From the NCBI GenBank assembly GCA_012862575.1, contig BLSF01000030.1:458896-522895 (forward strand): 64,000 bases of DNA, read 5' to 3'. Origin of the DNA: Parietichytrium sp. I65-24A (taxonomy: Eukaryota; Sar; Bigyra; Thraustochytrida; Thraustochytriidae). The notes below the pieces were generated by a model. The model was not told the origin of the DNA. It did no database searches and saw nothing but the letters and a program-made list of their open reading frames with translations. Below, piece after piece: positions 43,814-52,701 of the stretch. Positions within the stretch are counted from its first letter, which is position 1. Every line of letters begins with the position of its first letter. Position numbers and translations under genes: made by a program.

Positions 43814-46411
43814 TCAAAAAAGGGCTTCCAGACCCTCGTCGTCGGAGCCGTCGAGCCACACATCATCATTAAATGACGACTTTTGACTGCTACTCCCCAC
43901 CTCCGGCCCTAAGCCTTCCTGCTTGCTCGTGCTTTTCTTTATCGCATTCGACTGCAATAGATTCTCCTTACCCTGAGCTACTTGGCCGGCTTGCAAATAT
44001 GGTTGTGTTCCCCGGGATTGGGGCTGCGGCTCGATCGGATCCAACACTTGCATCCTTTGAGGACTCGAAGTAGACTTGCTCGAATTCGCTTGAGAGAATG
44101 TGAACATGTTGTCAAAGTTTTGAGTCGAGCTTCCACCCTCACCAGAGTCTAGGCTATTTTGCTGCGTTCCTGACTCGATGTTGGGGCACCTTTCCTGAGG
44201 AGAGCCGTCTCTGACCGGACTTGATGGAAGAGCCAATGTCTGCTCTGCCACATCCAAAGGCTCTTGGGCAGCCTCTTTCAACATGAGGGCAATCTCATCA
44301 ACAGAGGCCACATCATCCCTGGGAGTCTTCTCAATGACATTTGCCGGTGTGGTCTGAGTTACAGTTTGTATAGCCATACTCGGCTTTCGCGCGGAGGCAA
44401 CTTTTGCCTCTCCGGGAGAGCGCAACGCATCTTGCGATTTCTGCTTAGGCTGGGACTGAAACTGGGATTGGGACAGAGGCTGCAATTGAGTCGGAGATGG
44501 CTTTGTGTGCTCCGCTTTGTGTTCTCCTTCATCCATATCACTGTCATCTTCAAGCTCCATGAGCATTTTCTTAATTTCCGCCTCGGAAGCATTCATACGA
44601 GACTTCTGTTTGGAGGGCTCGGTAGGCGCGGGATGCGTCATAAAGGCTGATTTGGGAACAGCTTCGTCCACTGCCGGTTTGGGAGAAGAACTTATCGCGG
44701 GGCTCTGGACGCTTGAGTGACTCTGAGATTTGACAGCGACGCCCGCCGAACTTTGCGAGTCCTTCTGGGATATCGCTGCGCCGTGCTCGGACACAGCAGA
44801 AGCATTTTGTGACAACCAGCCAAGCAGTTCGTCGTCATCAAACTTGTCCTGCGGTCGCAAAGTAGACGTCGGGAAATGCAGCTGGCTTTTCGCTCGTGCA
44901 GAGGACAAGTCCAGCTCTTCTTCATGACAGCTAGACTCGCTGCCCTGCGAAAGCCGTTGGTCTTCTTCAGCACTACTCTGTGACGAACTTAGTCTGTTGC
45001 ACGTAGAGACAAACTGCTCCGGCCGCGGGGTGCTTGGGGGAAAGATCCTCTCAATATTTCGAGAGGTGATGATTGCAGAGTGCGTGGCGTATCCCTCCCG
45101 ATTGATGTGTGAGCGAAATACGGTAAACTCCTTGATCACCACAGCTGCGCCTTCCGAAAAATCCAGTGCTTTGTTCGAGAGCACTGCTGAGTGAACTTCA
45201 CTCTGCATCTCGCCCGTAGGATCTGCAATGACCGCCATCGCGCCCTCCTCTAAAAAGTGCAGCTTGACGACAACAAATGCAAGGCGAGACACCTTCTTGC
45301 GGTCTGCAAGGTTGTGATGAAGAATCCGATCAACACTGCATTGTCGGAAAACGTTGCTATCATTGTCTGGGTCATTATTCTGTGACGGGCTCGGAATCTT
45401 GTACCTCCTGCAAAGGGCGAGCCAGGGACCTTGTTGAAAACGATTTGTAGATTGTGTCACCGCCGGGCTGTCCGACTCCACCCCGCTGAGCTGAGAGCTT
45501 CGATTCACCTCTTCTTGCAGGTCAAAGCACTCACTCGTGACGGCAAACGGAGGCGGTTTCGAAGGCTCCGCTGGAGCAAAGCGGATGGTGGATTGTTTGC
45601 AAACTGTTGTCGTTTGCCGCTGCTCGACAGCGGTGTTCACACTTTTATTGTTCAGGTTTGCGAGCAGAAATTCCGCGTCCTGAGACGGCAGTGCAAGGTT
45701 AAATCCCGGAGCGATAGCCGATCCTGCGCCTGAACCAACCAAAACATGTAGGCTTCCTTTGCCCTTTCGACTCTCGAGAGTCTTTGTCGCCTGTTGGTCC
45801 TGGCTATTGTCCAGCTTGCGCTTTTTCGGACTCCTTGCCACGCTCTCCCGGTCTGCATCGTTTTTCCCGTCCTCTTCTTCTCCCTGCAGAAGCATCATCT
45901 CTTCCGCTTCGTCTTGCAGAAATTCGGCCACCTGCTCCTGGATGTTTTTGCGCCCAGGGTACCCTCTCCCTTCTTTTTCTGCCTCGTCACCAGGCCTTCG
46001 CACGTCTTCTTTACCGGTACTCGACTTTCCCAGCTCCTCAAGGCATGACTGCGTCCCTTGCGTATCTGAATTCTTCCCGCGTTTATTCCTCTTCTTCTCG
46101 CGGAGCTTTTCCAGCTGGCGCGCTATTCTATCACCCTCCTTGATCAGCGCTTCCACCTCCTCCGCCGCCGGCTGCGCCTTCGTCCTTGCTGGAGATAAAG
46201 TCGCGCCGCGTACCTCGGACGATGTAGAATTTGAGTGCATCTTCCCTTTTCCCGAGGACTGATGATAAGACGAGGAACTCGGATGCACTCTGCGCTCCGG
46301 CGCGCTGGCTTGCTGCGCCGCTATCTTTGCAGCCGCATTTTGCGAGCTGAACGTCAGCCCTCCGTACGAGACCGCAGACGCCTGGCTGCTCCCGGCCCCG
46401 TGCCCCGACAT
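43814..46411 (-). CDS. HROB: HROB (C17orf53/MCM8IP)-like recombination factor
   Basis: 865 residues from the first ATG (context weak, T at -3); the frame upstream is open but starts at TTG and runs through a microsatellite. Most of the protein is disordered and Ser/Gln-rich. The conserved core begins with QGPWLALCRRYKI (about residue 327) and an OB fold (about 374-457): FVVVKLHFLEEG, VIADPTGEMQSEVHSAVL, GAAVVIKEFTVF and YATHSAIITSRNIERIFPP. This pattern is that of human HROB, which loads and stimulates the MCM8-MCM9 helicase in homologous recombination and crosslink repair. The C-terminus is acidic with DDVWLDGSDDEGLEALF. An internal SPKKRKLD is a likely nuclear signal. Confidence 0.82.
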   Translation of the reverse strand: MSGHGAGSSQASAVSYGGLTFSSQNAAAKIAAQQASAPERRVHPSSSSYHQSSGKGKMHSNSTSSEVRGATLSPARTKAQPAAEEVEALIKEGDRIARQLEKLREKKRNKRGKNSDTQGTQSCLEELGKSSTGKEDVRRPGDEAEKEGRGYPGRKNIQEQVAEFLQDEAEEMMLLQGEEEDGKNDADRESVARSPKKRKLDNSQDQQATKTLESRKGKGSLHVLVGSGAGSAIAPGFNLALPSQDAEFLLANLNNKSVNTAVEQRQTTTVCKQSTIRFAPAEPSKPPPFAVTSECFDLQEEVNRSSQLSGVESDSPAVTQSTNRFQQGPWLALCRRYKIPSPSQNNDPDNDSNVFRQCSVDRILHHNLADRKKVSRLAFVVVKLHFLEEGAMAVIADPTGEMQSEVHSAVLSNKALDFSEGAAVVIKEFTVFRSHINREGYATHSAIITSRNIERIFPPSTPRPEQFVSTCNRLSSSQSSAEEDQRLSQGSESSCHEEELDLSSARAKSQLHFPTSTLRPQDKFDDDELLGWLSQNASAVSEHGAAISQKDSQSSAGVAVKSQSHSSVQSPAISSSPKPAVDEAVPKSAFMTHPAPTEPSKQKSRMNASEAEIKKMLMELEDDSDMDEGEHKAEHTKPSPTQLQPLSQSQFQSQPKQKSQDALRSPGEAKVASARKPSMAIQTVTQTTPANVIEKTPRDDVASVDEIALMLKEAAQEPLDVAEQTLALPSSPVRDGSPQERCPNIESGTQQNSLDSGEGGSSTQNFDNMFTFSQANSSKSTSSPQRMQVLDPIEPQPQSRGTQPYLQAGQVAQGKENLLQSNAIKKSTSKQEGLGPEVGSSSQKSSFNDDVWLDGSDDEGLEALF

Positions 46412-46432
46412 TAACAAGCGAGACACACACAC

Positions 46433-46461
46433 AGACACTGACACTGACACTGACACTGACA
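46433..46461. repeat. ACTGAC hexamer repeat in HROB leader
   Basis: Four to five head-to-tail units 22 bp upstream of the assigned HROB ATG. The repeat keeps the upstream frame open (Ser-Val repeats) but no ATG precedes it. Confidence 0.85.
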
Positions 46462-46638
46462 ACAACAGGCCACCAAAAACACCGCCGATTGACGCCGGCC
46501 TAGGCCGAGTGCAACCAGCTTGGCCAGCTCGTGAGACGAGCGCACTGAGCAAGTCGTGGGCGCCACTGCGTTCGCAAGTGTCCAATCTCCGACCTTCGCG
46601 AGCGGCAATCTAATCTGGCGAGCAGATCTGCCGGTAAC

Positions 46639-46671
46639 TGGTTCAGACTGGTTCAGACTGGTTCAGACTGG
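46639..46671. repeat. TGGTTCAGAC tandem repeat
   Basis: Three perfect copies of a 10-bp unit in the HROB upstream region. Seen directly. Confidence 0.9.
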
Positions 46672-47315
46672 CTAGATCTGGTGAAGACTATCGAGATGTT
46701 CGCGCGCTTTTTGCACGCTCTCACCCTCACTGGAGCAGCGCGTCTCGTTTTGCAATACTTTGCAATACGTTTCCTTCACAGTCCGTGCACAATCGTCGCA
46801 AAGAGGAGTAAGACGAGAGTGGTTCTCAGGGTCGAAATTGTCGGAGTGGGTTTGAAATGCGTTTCGCATCTCTGACGTTAGTAGTGAATGTGGTAAATTG
46901 AGTATTGATCTTGGAGGAAATTGGTTCCCCACCACTTTTGATGGACTTTACTTTCAAGTGCAGCGTAAACAAACCCTATCGGAAGGTGCGGTGAGAGTGG
47001 AGCGCGAAGAGGTTGAAGGCACGAGTGATAGCGGAAATTTATGATTTTGGAGGGTGGATTGCGGGAGTGTTGGAAAGCACGAGCTCTTTTTTTACTTTTT
47101 TCTGAGATTGTTTGTTTGCTTCGAGTTGGTTCGCAGTCTGAGATCGGTCAATTTGGTTTGATGTTGAAAAAGATGATGGCGTACATGACCAACGCTTTTG
47201 CTTTGCTACTTTTGCACGTGCGCGAGAAACTAGAAGCGCCACGACATACGAGCTGACAGAAGAGGGAAAGAGGGAAAGAAGGGCGGCTTGAATGATTCTG
47301 CTTTTGAAGAGCACC

Positions 47316-48233
47316 TCAAGAAGACGCCGGGATGTTCTTGTTCTTCTTCTTGCCTCCTTGTTTACCCTCCTCTGTCTGAGCAAACTGTTTGCGGTTTTTC
47401 ATGCCAACGGCGGAAAGGTATTCGCTAAAGCTGAGCTCGCCGTCGCCGTCTTGCGTGGCAAGGTCCTCTCCGAACAATAGTTTCATTTGCTGCAGCGATG
47501 CAAGAGTGAGTTAGAAATTGAGTTTCTGATGGCAGATTAGCACCGAAAACTTACCCCTTCCAGCTTGTCTTTTCCATAGCGAGTGTAAAGCATGTGCATG
47601 GTCTCATCGACGGTAACTTTTCCGCTGTTTCGGAGCAAACATAAAAGCAAACGTGGTCTTTGTTAGCGGCCCAACTTTTTCGAACAATTGCGCCTCGAGT
47701 CGGCATACGTACCTTCCATCCTTGTCGTAAAGCATGAACTGAATAACGTTGAACAATTGACAAGGTTCAAGACCAGTTGTGTCGGCCAGGTTGCGTTGGT
47801 ACGTCAGCTTAAACTCATCCCAATCCACCATTCCATCGAGATTCTCGTCAACCTCCCAAATCATATCCTCCACCTCCTTCTTCGAGCTTCCTCTGCCGAG
47901 GGTCCGCAAGCAGTCGTTGAGGTCAATAAGTTTAATTTTCTTGTTGGTGTCAGTATCAAGAGTGTGAATCTCCTTTTCAAGCGCAGCGATGTCTCCCTTG
48001 ATTGCATCCAGCTCCTCTGCGATCTCGTCTTCGGTCATCATTTCGTGCTCATCGTTCAACACCACCACCGTGTCCGGGGACTTTCTGTGCGCCAAAAGCT
48101 TGTCCCTCCTCTCCTTCTTCGGGTTCAGTCTGCCGAAAATCTTGGCCTTCGCCTGATAGTTGCACATCGTCGTGAATACCCTCTGCAGCTCCTTCTCCTC
48201 CGTCTGCGAGATTGCCTTGTTGTGCTCCTCCAT
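47316..48233 (-). CDS. Calmodulin-like EF-hand protein, two introns
   Basis: Exons (minus) 48233-47713, 47624-47555 and 47489-47316 give 254 residues. Introns are 88 bp (47625-47712, GTACGT...ACAG, phase 2) and 65 bp (47490-47554, GTAAGT...GCAG, phase 0). Splicing rebuilds a perfect EF-hand loop, DKDGSGKVTVDE, across the first junction. Other loops: DENLDGMVDWDE (canonical), DTDTNKKIKLID (last Glu replaced by Asp) and a partial TQDGDGELSFSE. An N-terminal helical region precedes the hands; the C-terminus is Lys-rich. The start is the first in-frame ATG (GACGATGG); an upstream exon cannot be excluded. It resembles EF-hand proteins of flagellated protists; the target is unknown. Confidence 0.82.
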
Positions 48234-49198
48234 CGTCTCTCTGATTGCTATCACTCGTGCGCGTTTGCCCAGCACAGCCCTCCAGTCACCATTCAAGCGT
48301 ATACACCTGACGTTCGCAGCTCAGCGCAGTACGAAGGTACGGAAGTTGGCCCCGGTGCCACGCTGGCTGCCAGTGCAGACTTGCGCAGATCTCGACAAAA
48401 GCACAGGAGCTCGCCGGACAAGACGCGAAACCCTGGTGCAACAGCGGAATGAAGTACACCTTGAGCTCAGAACATGCGCATACAGGCCGCGTATCGGAGA
48501 GCCTTAACTCACAATACAATGCTCCAATGCGTCAATGCTTCGATAGACGACCTCGGGCAGCTTGGGCTCCGACAAAGTTGTCAGGCATGGAGTGACTCCG
48601 AACTTGGAACTCGCTGTGACCAGAGAGGGAACTTCAAATTTTAAAGTACAGCTCAAAACCTTCAAGTTCGCGGGGATGACTTGACAGCAAAAGAGTCACA
48701 AGAAACTCGTGAAAAATTTCGCATCCATCAATCAACTCTAAGCCATTGGCATTGAATTTTGATGAAAAAACCAATCACTAATGAATGAAGTTCACTGAAA
48801 ATGATCATGATTTGGCGAAGTGAAACGGACAACTTTTTCCCATCGCACTACCGTTTGACCTATCCACTATACAGCAGTCCCACGACATGTGACTATTGTT
48901 TTTGTCAGTACGCTTCTACGGTCCCTCTCGTGTTCCAATTGTTCCTTGAGACCGCTACTTGGAATTTAAAGTCATTGCCTATGACTGCGTGAATGATCGA
49001 TTGATTTTACACAGTCGATCGCTGAGACTATCAGTATTGGGTAGCTGAGCCTAGCAGTTCGACAAGCCGGCTCAGTTGTACGGGACAAGTGTCCTCGCAG
49101 AAAGTGCACGCGGGAAATTCGATATTGGTACCCGCGTCAAGATATATAGTGCAGGATAGGAAGCGAGATAAGGGGCTGACCGTTTGCAGATAGGAACC
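48234..49198. other. Divergent intergenic region
   Basis: About 965 bp between the EF-hand and TMEM128 starts. No gene is seen; a small open frame upstream of the EF-hand start on the minus strand might belong to an unrecognised 5' exon. Confidence 0.5.
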
Positions 49199-49675
49199 AT
49201 GGCGAGCAGACCAAGGAGAAATCAATATGCGCGGGTGTCAAACAACACCGCGGAAGACGTGCGAGAAAAGCGGAAAGCGCGGTCGGCACTCGCAGATGCG
49301 TATGCCGTCAAACTTCATGCAGCCTTGTGGGTCGTTTCTGGCGCTGCTGGTCTGTGGTACTCGGAGCTTATCAGCGTCATTCAGAGCAGCGAGAAGGTGA
49401 ACAGGAACTGGTTTCGTGCGGGAAGCGCGCTCTTTGTCGCTGCCAGTGTACTGGTGCTATACATGGCGATTTGGGTACCGCGCGTGAAGAAGTGCGATCT
49501 GGACCCTGGCGTTTATAGCCCGCGCATGGTGCCGGCCACTGCAGTCACCTCGGTCCTCTCATTCGTTTGTCTGATTGTCGGCTTGTGGCCATCATACGGG
49601 CTCTTCACTCCTGGGCTTCTTGCTCTGCTTTGGATAGCTGCTCTCATGTCTGCCCATTTCCTTCCGGCAATGTAA
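49199..49675 (+). CDS. TMEM128-family membrane protein
   Basis: 158 residues from ACCATGG, an ideal start. A basic, disordered N-terminus of about 40 residues precedes four TM helices: about 44-61 (LHAALWVVSGAAGLWYS), 75-95 (FRAGSALFVAASVLVLYMAIW), 112-130 and 137-154. The layout and the motifs GLWP...GLFTPGLLALLW match the TMEM128 family, small four-TM proteins of unknown function found widely in eukaryotes. Single exon. It faces the DHFR-TS gene tail to tail with about 190 bp between stops. Confidence 0.75.
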   Translation: MASRPRRNQYARVSNNTAEDVREKRKARSALADAYAVKLHAALWVVSGAAGLWYSELISVIQSSEKVNRNWFRAGSALFVAASVLVLYMAIWVPRVKKCDLDPGVYSPRMVPATAVTSVLSFVCLIVGLWPSYGLFTPGLLALLWIAALMSAHFLPAM

Positions 49676-49861
49676 AATGGCTGGAGCAGCCTCACATTCA
49701 ATACATAATCCACCTGCTCTGCCATCGGGCAGCTTGCTGCTCCCCAAAGTTTGGGCATGTGTACGAGCAAACTGCAATGCAAATAACATTGTTGGCGTTG
49801 TCACATGTGCCGAAGGATCAAAACTAATCTGTGTTTTCTTATCATTTTTCCCATAGAGAAT

Positions 49862-51486
49862 CTAAACTGACATTTTCATCTTGATTGCCTTGTGCGGCTC
49901 ATATCCGACAACCTCAAAGTCGGAAAACTTGAATCCATCCACATCAGTATTCTCGGTGTTGATTTTCAAGGTCGGGAATTGCCGAGGCTCTCTGGTAAGC
50001 TGTTCTCTGAGGGGCTCGATGTGGTCTTTGTACACGTGACAGTCTCCGATGACGTGGATAAAGTCACCCGCCTTGAGGCCCGTGCAATGAGCAAGGATAC
50101 GCGTCAAGAGCGAGTAGCTGGCGATATTGAAGGGCACGCCCAATCCCATATCTGCAGAACGCTGATACATTTGGCAGGAGAGCTCGCCGTTGGCAACGTA
50201 AAATTGCGCAAACATGTGGCATGGGGGAAGCGCCATCAGATGGAATGCTGCAGGGTTCCATGCCGATAGAATCATCCGGCGGTCGTTCGGGTTGGTCTTG
50301 ATGGTGTGGACGAGCTGAGCGAGCTGATCAACGCCTTTACCCGAATAGTCATCGTGCATAGTCTTGTACTCTGCCCCAAAATGGCGCCATTGAAAACCGT
50401 AGACAGGACCGAGATCCCCTTCTTCGCGGTCTGTGAGGCCAATTTTATCGAGATACTCGCGCGATCCATTCCCGTCCCAAATGTGGATGTCCTTCTCTTG
50501 CAAGGTCTTCGCGCTAGTGTCCCCTGACATGAACCACAAGAGTTCTTCGGCTACCCCGCGCCAGAAGACGCGCTTAGTCGTCAACAAGGGAAATTTGTCG
50601 TCGCGCAAGTCGAAGCGCATCGTGGTTCCAAAGGTTGACAAAGTACCAGTCCCAGTCCGGTCACCTTTGTCATTTCCGTTCAAGAGAATGTGCCGAATCA
50701 TATCTAGGTATTGATGTTCCTCATGCCTTGGCAAGCCGCTGGTGTCGCTTGACGCAATATCCAATTGGAGGGGTCGTTCAGTACTTGCGTGGATAGGGGA
50801 GCCAGCACAAAGCGCAGGATTGGAAGCCGCGTCGATGTTTCGAATGTAGTGAAGGAATTCGTACTCCACTCCGTCCTCCTTCTGGCGACCGGCAGGAGCA
50901 AAGTCTGGTGTCCCGACGCAGCGGAACTCGCTTCCCATATCAGGAAAATGGACATCGCAATCGTCAAAGGATCCATATACTTGGGTGAGGTAAATTGCCT
51001 CGAGGTCCTGGCGAGCGAGAGCCTCTTCGTAGATGCTTGCTCCACCAATGACAAAGATGTTTTCTACAGGAGATGACTTGTCGGCATCCAAGATCTTTTC
51101 AACAGCTTCTGCAAGACTGGAAGCACATAGAACGTTGCCGTCCTCCGACACCTGTCTCTGCGATTTGCTGAGCACTACGTTCAGCCTGCCAGGCAGTGGA
51201 CGGAACTTCTCAGGAATGGACTCCCAGGTCTTGCGTCCGAGCACCACCGCATTCCGCCGGCCCTCTTGTTCTGTTTTGCATGTCAGCTGTTTAAAATACC
51301 TACGCCAATTCATGCGTGTCAGCAACCCTCCCGCGCCAACGCAGCTCGACAAAAGACAAACACTCGGCGCACCGTTCCCACCCCAACTCACTGAAGTTCT
51401 TTCGCTAGCTTCCACGGCAGACCGCCCTCCTTGCCGATGCCTCGCGAGTTGGCCGCCATGGCCACCACAATCTTGAGCCCAGGCAT
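49862..51486 (-). CDS. DHFR-TS: Bifunctional dihydrofolate reductase-thymidylate synthase, one intron
   Basis: Exons (minus) 51486-51392 and 51299-49862 give 510 residues; the 92-bp intron 51300-51391 (GTGAGT...GTAG, phase 2) joins WKLAKEL to QYFKQLT. DHFR (1-about 190): [18 protein letters not shown], catalytic Glu30, [20 protein letters not shown] and [14 protein letters not shown] short linker of about 35 residues leads to TS (about 225-510): [19 protein letters not shown], catalytic Cys392 in [27 protein letters not shown] and [10 protein letters not shown]. It makes dTMP and recycles dihydrofolate. The DHFR-first fusion is typical of plants, alveolates and stramenopiles and absent from animals and fungi. 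The longer unspliced frame to 51580 reads through the intron. Confidence 0.96.
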
Positions 51487-51933
51487 GTTGCTTCTTTTGA
51501 AGATCTCTTTTGCTTCCTTTTCCTTTTGACAGCGCCGCGGTCCGCGACAAATACGCTCTTTCTGCCGTTCTCTCTCCCACCTTATCTGGCCTGCTCTACC
51601 TTCTGTCTTTTGTCTTCTGTCTTCTGCGCGTTCTCACGTGTCTTGCTTTGCTCCACGTTTGGGCTCTGCACTACTCTCTCGATGGATTTGCTCTTTTCGC
51701 TGAGGCGGCTTAGCTCCTGTGCTACCGGTTGGTACGGGTGGATACGGATGCAGATAGGCGATTGGATAGGTTGTGCGACCGGGCGTAGGCGGTTCTTCGA
51801 TGTGCTGGTGTACGACGAATGCTAAGAGTATTTTGAAAATTTGAAATTTGAATTTTTTTGAATTTTTCATTTGAAAAATGGTCGCTCGGATCTTCTGGGT
51901 TCAACCAGGTGCTTCAGTTCTATAGTTTTCCGC
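51487..51933. other. Intergenic region upstream of DHFR-TS
   Basis: About 450 bp; CTTTTGTCTTC repeats near 51602-51625, probably in the DHFR-TS promoter or leader. Nothing coding is seen. Confidence 0.55.
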
Positions 51934-52701
51934 TTACCATTGAATTTGTTTTCTTTTGCTTTTTGAATGGTAATTGACAGTGAATTCGCAACTGCTTTCG
52001 CAAGAAATTGCATTCGCAGAAGAATATTTTGTCGCTTTTCCCCCTCGTTGCTTGAGCGCAGATGTTGGTACTTCTGCAGATTCGACTGGCTGTGCAGCTG
52101 CCGCTCTAGTGGACGTGATGAACTCTCTCCAAAAGTCCAGAAAGTTGGCATCCACTTTTTCACTCCTTTCTACCTTTTCAAGGACCGCGTTCAGCGCTTT
52201 GCTTCGAAGATCAAGCTTGGTTTTCTCCAGATCAAGCTGCTCACATTGCCCATCTGCCTGCTCCTTTGCTTACCTCCGGTCGGCATCTGCTTGCTCACAT
52301 CAGAGTTTTCGATCCTGATCTGCTTGCTCAGACAGTTGTCTCAGCTGAGCAGTTGCGAGCTTCTTCTCTGTCATCTTCCCATGGACAAATACAACGATGT
52401 AAGTCACACCTGAGAGCACGACCACGATAATGACCATTTGCGCATACGTGCCGCTCTTGTCTTCTGGCTCAGCCTGGAAAATGTCACAGGTTTCAATGTC
52501 GTTACGCTTGTTATACGTCACGATGTACTCGCCATAACCTCTGGAATCCAGGAGCTTGGACGCGTCAAGTCCACTCACAAGTGAGCGACGATTGCAGGCA
52601 TTGTCCGAGAAGAGGTTGTTGCACTGAAAGAGGAACAGCTCCGCAAAGTCACTGAAAGCAGCATCATCATCAGCAGCAGCAGCAACGGCAATTTCCTCGA
52701 G
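51934..52701 (-). pseudogene. Broken or incompletely resolved type I membrane/coiled-coil protein
   Basis: One reading frame on the minus strand stays open from 52701 to 51937 except for two stops: TGA at 52302-52300 and TAA at 52272-52270. The first part has a Cys-containing segment (FQCNNLFSDNACNRR), then a TM helix (MVIIVVVLSGVTYIVVFV) and a coiled coil (KLATAQLRQLSEQADQDRKL). After the stops, still in the same frame, related coil continues (EQADADRR, EQADGQCEQLDLEKTKLDLRSKAL). No ATG opens the frame; a 3' splice site (CTCTTTCAG at about 52638-52630) suggests an upstream exon. Either the gene truly ends at the TGA and the rest is relic, or the whole locus is a decayed gene. Family not recognised. 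Confidence 0.45.

Larger units (their letters stand above)
46412..47315. other. Intergenic with two tandem repeats
   Basis: About 900 bp between the HROB-like start and the EF-hand stop. Contains ACTGAC units (46433-46461, within the likely HROB leader) and three TGGTTCAGAC copies (46639-46671). No credible gene. Confidence 0.6.

Noticed and set aside
46412-46585. 58-residue N-terminal extension of the HROB-like protein with a Ser-Val repeat and TM-like look
   Set aside because: It starts at TTG and crosses a hexamer microsatellite; the first ATG is at 46411.
51300-51580. N-terminal extension of DHFR-TS read straight through the intron
   Set aside because: It lacks the DHFR start motifs, which appear only when the upstream exon 51392-51486 is spliced on.
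52300-52302. TGA at 52302-52300 as a selenocysteine codon
   Set aside because: A TAA stop follows ten codons later in the same frame and no homologous redox motif surrounds the site.
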